Position numbers and translations under genes: made by a program. From the NCBI GenBank assembly GCA_034440615.1, contig JAOTOM010004667.1, positions 192,501-256,500 on the forward strand: DNA of 64,000 nucleotides, written 5' to 3'. This stretch comes from Ashinkailepas kermadecensis (taxonomy: Eukaryota; Arthropoda; Thecostraca; Neolepadidae). Numbering within the stretch: position 1 is the first letter of the stretch; every line of letters starts with the position of its first letter. The notes beneath the pieces were generated by a model. The model searched no databases and was not told where the DNA came from. It saw only the letters and a list, made by a program, of their open reading frames with translations. Positions 58,085-64,000 of this stretch are shown piece after piece.

Positions 58085-58917
58085 GTGAGTCGTGGGCGCC
58101 GAACAGATTCCATACGCCTGGACTGGGAAAAGAGCCTTCTGGACTCATGTCATCAAGAGCATTATCGCCCCTGGGAAGTCGTAGTCTCCCCGTTCTTACT
58201 GGAACGTTCAATGGTAATGTCTGATAATGAAATTGTACGAACTTATTAATGATTGATAAACGTGCTCCAACCTATGGGTTCTTAAACATGGTCATCACCC
58301 TTCCAGCATTAACATGCTGGGTAGTTATAAGATGAAACTAGGACTGCTTGTCATGTGTTTGGATTCATTTCGTTATTATCCATTCCATTATCTCTAAATT
58401 ACAAGCTGAAGCTAGTTAGATCGAGTTCAGGAAGTACGGATGAGTTCTTGTCATACAGAAGATTAATCTCAAAATTGGACGGTTGCATAATTAGCATCTT
58501 CAAGTTCAGGCTTCCAGAACAAAATTATAACAATCCGGGCGTTTTAAATGATTGGGTTGGCCGCTCAGTATGAGTCAGTATGTCGGATTCGTAGTGGTTT
58601 TGGTCGGTGCTAAGCTGGAATTACGGTTCATGGAGTTGATATGTGGTATTCAGAGTTCCAGAGCTGAGGTCTGTGTTAGAGTTATTTTTAAACATGTTTT
58701 GCCAACCGTTATTGATGTGAGTGTCTAACCTACAGTCCTGTCACTGCGAATCGACTACAAAACAGACGCGTCAACCATCAAAAGTACTGATAATTAAACG
58801 TACCTGCGTGCATTTGGCCGCTCTAAAGCTACCTCAACCAACCAACCAACCACCGATCCTGAATCTGGCGTCGGTGCATGTCCTCCACGCCTCTGACGAC
58901 ACGCCGCCCACGGACAG

Positions 58918-59129
58918 ACCTCGGCCTGGACGAGGGCGACTGGAGCGACAGCGACTCGTCCGGCATGTCGTCCTACGGCGACGAGGACGGCTCGGCCGAG
59001 CTGGACGAGCTGCTGGACGAGCCCGGCGGCGCCTCGGTGCGCCAGCTGATGGCCGAGATGGACGGCGAGCTGCGCGACACGACGCTGGCCGACAGCTTCG
59101 TGTGCGCCACGAACGCCGTCCGGAAGGAG
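58918..59129 (+). CDS. ecd: ECD exon (in-window exon 9)
   Basis: Completes Asp, then LGLDEGDWSDSDSSGMSS..., an acidic stretch DEDGSAELDELLDE, and QLMAEMDGELRDTTLADSF. The acidic Ser/Asp patch parallels the CK2-type phosphorylation region that in mammalian ECD binds PIH1D1 of R2TP; this role is inferred here. The MAEMDGELRDT helix matches MAQMDQELAHT in human ECD. The donor is GAG/GTGCGT. Confidence 0.93.
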
Positions 59130-59846
59130 GTGCGTGGTCGGAGAGTAGCGGACGGCTGCAGTGAGAGACGGTGACGTGGCCGTCGCTGCGGATCTTGGAT
59201 GGGCGCAGGGATGAAAGGGTTCTTAGATCGACTTTTTCCATGCAATGTCATATACGTCATATATTTGAAGCAGTGTGGGTATGTGTTCCGTGTCTGCCCG
59301 CCGTGGCGACCACATCGGCAGACAGGAGTACAGCAGGCGTCGGGCACGAGGATGGAACGCCAATCCAGGCCAACCCAGTGTATCTTATGCTCCCCACCAT
59401 GTGTCCCTGTTTCCAGGCCCTGCGCCCCTGCTTCCTTGTAGCCCTGTTCCCTCCTCTCTGTATTCCTGTCCTCTCCTCGTACCCCACACCACCCTGATCC
59501 CTTCCAGGGGTACAATGAGGGGCGTGGGGCAAAGGAAGGAGAAGGGAACAAGAATGCGTGGAGGAGTGGACTTTGCTCGCATCCCTGTACCCCGCTTTCC
59601 CCTCCCTATGCCCATGTCGCCGTCCTTCTGTATACCCCTGTCCGCTCCCCTCCCGGTTTCCATGTACCTTGCCTGTGCCTGGCCACAGCCCGACGTTTAA
59701 TCCGGTCCCCACCCGACCTTCTGCCTTGTCAATGCCAGACGTCTGACCTGCTCTGACCTCACGTTTGAGCCGGTTCGTACCAGACGTTTCACCCGGTTGG
59801 GTGCGCCGTTTGACTCGTCTCTGACGCGCCACTGCTCGCCCGGCAG

Positions 59847-60008
59847 TCCGGCGCCAGCGACTCGTCCGCCGCAGACTTCAGCGACGTCGAGCGATTCCGA
59901 CCCGTCGACGTCGACCTCAACGCGGTGCAGAACCTGATGCGGTCGCTGCAGGGTCAGACAGGTGCTGCCGGCCCGGCCCAGAACCTGCTGCACTCCCTGT
60001 CGGCCGAC

Positions 60009-60035
<27 letters not shown>
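59847..60035 (+). CDS. ecd: ECD terminal exon (in-window exon 10)
   Basis: SGASDSSAADFSDVERF, VDVDLNAVQNLMRSLQGQ, AGPAQNLLHSLSAD, then eight Gln and TAG. VDVDLNAVQNLM and AGPAQNLLHSL match the conserved C-terminal motif of ECD (VDVDLN.V.N.L...AGPA.NLL.S). The (CAG)8 run is followed by TAGTAGTAG. The acceptor is CCGGCAG. Confidence 0.96.
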
Positions 60036-60041
<6 letters not shown>

Positions 60042-60460
60042 ACCAGCTACGCCCAACAGCTGCTGCATTAACACGGCTGCAGTAGGCTGCTCTAGTAGAA
60101 CAACCCAAACAGACTAGTAATGCACCAGCTGCTATGCACCGGTTGTGGTTACTGCCTGCGCGGGCCACATCTAGATACCTGGAGTTGTACAGGATGCCAC
60201 AGTACGAGGCACAAGTAGTTGTCAGAACAGATGGGGAGACTGACATGTGTCTGTTCTGTGAAAAGTAAAAAGGACTCGCCATCAACAGAGGTCCATTATA
60301 TGATAACTCAGCTGACCACCGCGCTGCTGCTCTCGATATAGACTTTGTCGCACAACATGCACAACACTTCTTGTGTTGCTCACGTGCTGGAAACGTGGTG
60401 AACAACACTTGCGGTGACCGCGTGTTGTCTGCCCACCGCTTGTTACTGCCCGCCATCGCG
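60036..60460. other. ECD 3' flank
   Basis: Probably ECD 3' untranslated region followed by a short intergenic gap. I found no clear AATAAA signal, so the mRNA end cannot be placed. Confidence 0.5.
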
Positions 60461-60590
60461 ATTGGTCGTTCGTCGTATGACGTCACGTCGTATCGGGTCG
60501 TGATTGGTCAGGAGCATGATTTGTCGCCGCCTCTGCGTCCACGATTGGTTGCCGCTCGTTCTGCGTGTGCGCTATTCACCATCTCATTGG
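60461..60590. promoter_or_regulatory. Four evenly spaced CCAAT boxes with a CRE
   Basis: ATTGG (CCAAT on the minus strand) occurs at 60461, 60503, 60544 and 60586, all in one orientation and 42, 41 and 42 bases apart. A full CRE, TGACGTCA, is at 60478-60485. The sequence between boxes is not repeated. NF-Y sites at such helical spacing are typical of animal promoters, so this probably drives a gene downstream on the plus strand or a noncoding transcript. No ORF of that gene was identified. Confidence 0.65.
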
Positions 60591-61339
60591 TCGCCGGTGC
60601 GTGTGTGGGCGTCTCTGTGAGAGGCGCCTCGTTCCTCTTGTCTTGCCTTGCTGATGTCTGTGTGTGGGTGGATTTGCTTGTGAGCGGGAGGCGTCCGTGG
60701 CGAAGGAGAGACGCGACGCGTCTGCTTTATCGTAGCCAGGCGGCGGCGCTGGGCGGTGTGGTGGCGTGATCTAGTTTCTAGTGATGCTGTTTTGTCTCGA
60801 TGCAACTCTGTGACTTCTGGAATCCCCGGGCTCGAAATTCGATTTCATGATTGCGAACTAGCTGGCCAGGTCCTCCACATAAAGAAGAGGGATCACCGTC
60901 GTCATCTCGTAGGTATTTCAGTCATGAATCCCACAGGCGAAGGAGTTCCAGGTGGTGGATAATGTGGTAACGTCTCTCCCTACGCCCATAGTTTTGGAGG
61001 TTTTGGTGCATTATCCCTGTGGCATTACACAGAAGGAAACTGCGTTCCAATGAGCCTGTGTGGAACACTTCTATCCTTGTTGGACCAATTTGCATGAGCC
61101 CGAACACTTCTAGAAACGTGCGAATCTCTGTGGATCAGCTGGGCTGCTTCTCGCGTCGCCGCTGCCGAGGGCGCCGCCGCCGCGATGTACATACGGCGAG
61201 AGTGTAACGTTGTGAGCCAGTATTGTCGCCGTTGCTGCGGAGGCGACTGCGTGGGGCCACACCTCCCCGTTATATATGCATGATATGATGTGATAACTGA
61301 TGCAATAGCAGTCGACACCATGCACCCCTCAACGGACCC
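60591..61339. other. Downstream of the CCAAT cluster, no gene identified
   Basis: GC-rich to mixed sequence. A first exon of an unknown gene could lie here, but no protein family is recognisable. Confidence 0.35.
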
Positions 61340-61640
61340 ACTACCGCCGGCCCGGCCCGGCCCGGGTGCCGGGCGGCCGTGCTCGTGTGTACATATGCTT
61401 TAGTTGGCGAGGCGGCCGCCAGGGCGCCGGCGCCGTCGTCCAATCAGCGCTGGCGGCGGCGCCCTCGCCCCGCCCACGCCCAACACTCCATCCAGTTATC
61501 CGCAGCTGGCTGCCGGTCCAGTGGTTTTTACTTTTGATACGTGCGTGATGTGGCGGACGTGGTGCGCGCGGCGGCCGGCGACCAGCGGCCGCCGGCCGCC
61601 GCTCCGGTGCGCATGCGCAGTTGTTGATGCGGGATCACGG
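61340..61640. promoter_or_regulatory. CpG-rich promoter-like region (CCAAT, GC box, NRF-1)
   Basis: CGGCCCGGCCCGG-rich sequence with CCAATCA at 61440, a GC-box/CACCC-like CCCCGCCCACGCCC near 61468, and a perfect NRF-1 palindrome TGCGCATGCGCA at 61608-61619. The combination and CpG density fit a broad housekeeping promoter. Direction and target gene are unknown. Confidence 0.55.
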
Positions 61641-62023
61641 AGGAGCGGTGAGACGGCCGGGCATTGGCTTGTTGACGAGACGCGCGTGCGATGTCCTGTA
61701 GCTGGCGGCGGACGGTGGCTCCGCCGGCCGCATGGTTTGCTGTTCACGCAGCTGGAGCCGAGGCGCACTGGTGGGGGGTCGCGACCGTGCCGTGTTGCCG
61801 GCGGTCACCGTCTGTGTGCTCGTAGTTTGTATTATTTATTTGTGATATTGAATATATGTAACTGCACATAGCTGGCGTTTTGTGTGAGGTGGTGCTAGGC
61901 GGTGGCGCGTGCATACACTGAGGAACGATCACTGCAGGTCTTTAAGATATTCGCACGTGGTCGAATATATATTCATTTTTTTGCATTTTTGAGCTGGTTA
62001 ATTTTTCAACATGTGGCTTCTGG
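61641..62023. other. No feature supported
   Basis: GC-rich, falling to AT-rich after about 61800. No recognisable coding sequence. Confidence 0.35.
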
Positions 62024-64000
62024 TGGCACAAGGAACACGCGAGTCTGAACGTCTGGTTCGGCTATGGCGATTATACGAAAACCCAACATCCTTACAGACG
62101 GAAATATTTTGCATGGCAAGTGCAATTTTTCCCACTTGCATTGCTTTCAAAAGCGGCTTGTTCGGCACTGAATGTACACGGTTGGTTGGTTGGTTGGTAT
62201 GAACGGTTGGTACGAGCAAGCTGCGCATGTGAAAGCATCAATAGACAAACCAAGATACCTTCGGTATGTTATGTTATCGTATGATGACCGTCCCAAATCA
62301 TCACTCTTTCAGACACGCTTGTTCCTTATGCCGCCAGAAGCTACATTTGGAAACATGCCGAGTGAACAAATGTATACCGAAAATGTCAAAGATGTTTCTG
62401 GCAGACACGCGAACATCGTCCGTTTATGCTTTCGCATGATCAGCATACTCGGCACAAATCTTCAGATTCGTGTATTTTTGGTGCCGAAAAAGCTGCGTAA
62501 AAAAAATATGTGAAATGTGTACTTGCCAGGCAGAGTATGGCCCGTGGCAGCAAAATCTTCCATCTTCTAGAATTACTATCACGGCTATTTGAAGCGCTTA
62601 ATCAAAGATGATTTTGAAGAAAATCAGTTCAATGCACTCTCGGGATCGTCATGAGTTCAATGTATTTCAGTAAGTTAAATAATGACATCACGTTCACATT
62701 TGAATTATTTGCACATAACGTGACCACCCCACAAAACACTTCTAAGGTACAGTTGATATTAAAACAACCAATGATGACACGATGCATGGAGGTGACGAAA
62801 AAGCAGCAGCAGTTCAACACATGATTTGGGCAGAAACCGACAGAGGGAAAGAGAGAGAGAGAGATAGTCAGATACAGAGACCGGAAGAAAGAATGGGGAC
62901 AAAACGAGAGGAAGAGAAGCGAAGTCTTGTTTGCGAAGAAGCAAAGCCCAAACTTGTCGCTGTGGCCATGCTGGTGCTGTTGTTCAACTTGAATTATATT
63001 TACAAATAAGCAGAGTTCGACTGCGGATATTGGTTGGGATGTCACGGCACGGACGAGTTGTCACTTTTTTAAAGGCTCATCCACTCTGGAAACAGGGTAC
63101 ATCGGACAATATTTCTGTTTAGCGTGTGATTCGTTTCTGTCTCTATGAATATTGCTTCTTTTATTTTCCGCTGTCTTTTTCCAGTGTCAAATACTGGTGA
63201 TACCTCGATGTTGACCCAGTCTATCGCATATCCGAGTTTCCTCCAAACCGTCTTTGACTACGCGCCTCAACTAGCCGTGGTCGTACTTCTATATACCGTA
63301 GTCACAAACAGTAATATGAATTCGTTATTTAGGTTTTCATGTGATTGCTATAGCCGAACTAAACGTGCAGACCCTTGTGCCACCAAGCTACGTTTGGAGA
63401 AAAAAAATCACGAGTGAAAATATGTTTACCTAAAATGCCAATGATGCTTCTGGCAGACACCGAGCCATCTTCGTTTTATCCTTTCGGAGATCAACTCGCT
63501 CGGAACAAATCTTCAAATTCGTGTATTTTTGGACCTGAAAAAAACGCTGTGAAAGGCCAGTGGAAAATGTACTTGGCATGCAGACTCTATGATAGATGCA
63601 AGGAATATATGATATGCTAGGTTTTTGTTAATCGCCAAAACCGAACCACACCTCCAGACACGTGTCTTCTTTGTGCCGCCAATGCTGAAAATTTCAAAGA
63701 TGCTTCTCGCAGACATGCATATAGTGTCCTTCCGTGTTTACGAATGATAAGCTTGCCAGGAAGAAAACTAAAAATCCGTGTATTTTGGGGCCGAAAAAAT
63801 GCACCTAAGCTAAAATTCGTGTACTTTTGGTTCCGAAAAAGCCGCTTTGAAAATAAATGCCTATCAGTGAAAAAAAATTTACTTACCGCGTAGAACAGGC
63901 CTCTTGCTGAAATAAATATTCCATATTTTCGTATAGCCACGGTAACCGAACCACACGTCTAGGCTCGCGTGTTCATTGTGCCGCCAAAAGCAAAATTTGG
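62024..64000. repeat. Degenerate roughly 300-bp repeat family, runs off the window
   Basis: A module with TTGTGCCGCCAAAAGC..AATTTGG, GCAGACA(C/T), and AATTCGTGTATTTTTGG.(C/G)C(C/T)GAAAAA recurs at about 62323, 63370, 63665 and 63970, with 295-310-bp spacing in the last three. A related piece with CGT(C/G)TGGTTCGG and GGCGATTA appears near 62050 in the opposite orientation to those at 63640 and 63945. Copies are about 60-75% alike. Unique sequence separates the first copy from the rest. Confidence 0.7.

Larger units (their letters stand above)
22150..60035 (+). other. ecd: ecdysoneless (ECD/SGT1) gene, 10 exons seen, 5' part missing
   Basis: Joining the ten exons gives 546 residues that follow the ECD/SGT1 family from the middle of its N-terminal region to the C-terminus, including AAVQAFYLRDPMDLK, TKTLYAQLVQQPF, LPPSDDDSWLELGSDQLDQLL and VDVDLNAVQNLM. 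ECD is known from fly and mammals as a soluble protein needed for pre-mRNA splicing (Prp8 partner), cell-cycle progression and, in fly, ecdysone production; it contacts the R2TP complex through phosphorylated acidic Ser motifs. All introns are GT-AG with compatible phases. Intron sizes are 29,210, 1016, 394, 1191, 1237, 939, 707, 833 and 717 bp. Human ECD is about 644 residues, so roughly 110-120 N-terminal residues and the start codon lie on exons not found here. Confidence 0.95.

Overview
The window is eukaryotic nuclear DNA. It has one gene with GT-AG introns, tRNA-derived SINEs, non-LTR retrotransposon remnants, hAT-type MITEs and an unusually dense set of minisatellites, and no bacterial-style operons. 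The G/C-rich coding exons, the protein similarity pattern and the repeat style suggest an invertebrate, most likely an arthropod and perhaps a crustacean. That placement is inference, because no species-diagnostic gene is present.

The only protein-coding gene I can support is the + strand homologue of ecdysoneless (ECD/SGT1). Ten exons are in the window: one at 22150-22237, then, after a 29,210-bp intron, nine closely spaced exons from 51448 to 60035. Splice phases agree at every junction, and joining them gives 546 residues ending at a TAG. The first roughly 110-120 residues expected for the family lie on upstream exons I did not find, probably left of the window.

Region by region: 1-22 kb is gene-poor and holds arrays of 17-, 27-, 28-, 32-, 39-, 44-, 48-, 59-, 64- and 77-bp units, plus SINEs at 13.5, 20.7 and 21.0 kb. 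The giant intron (22.2-51.4 kb) carries more arrays, SINEs at 29.4 and 44.7 kb, two LINE 3' fragments of one family (34.2 kb plus strand, 46.9-47.8 kb minus strand), and three hAT-type MITEs with readable 8-bp target duplications. One MITE sits inside the LINE and two sit inside minisatellites. From 51.4 to 60.0 kb the compact part of ECD also holds a reverse-transcriptase fragment and several intronic repeats. At 60.4-61.7 kb there are two promoter-like clusters: four CCAAT boxes at 41-42 bp spacing with a CRE, then a CCAAT/GC-box/NRF-1 group. The right end (62.0-64.0 kb) is a degenerate repeat of roughly 300 bp that runs off the window.

Most long open frames are products of stop-free tandem repeats, not genes. 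The most interesting material is the SINE group, in which different tRNA-like heads and tails share one roughly 60-bp body, the readable nested insertions, and the regularly spaced CCAAT promoter downstream of ECD.
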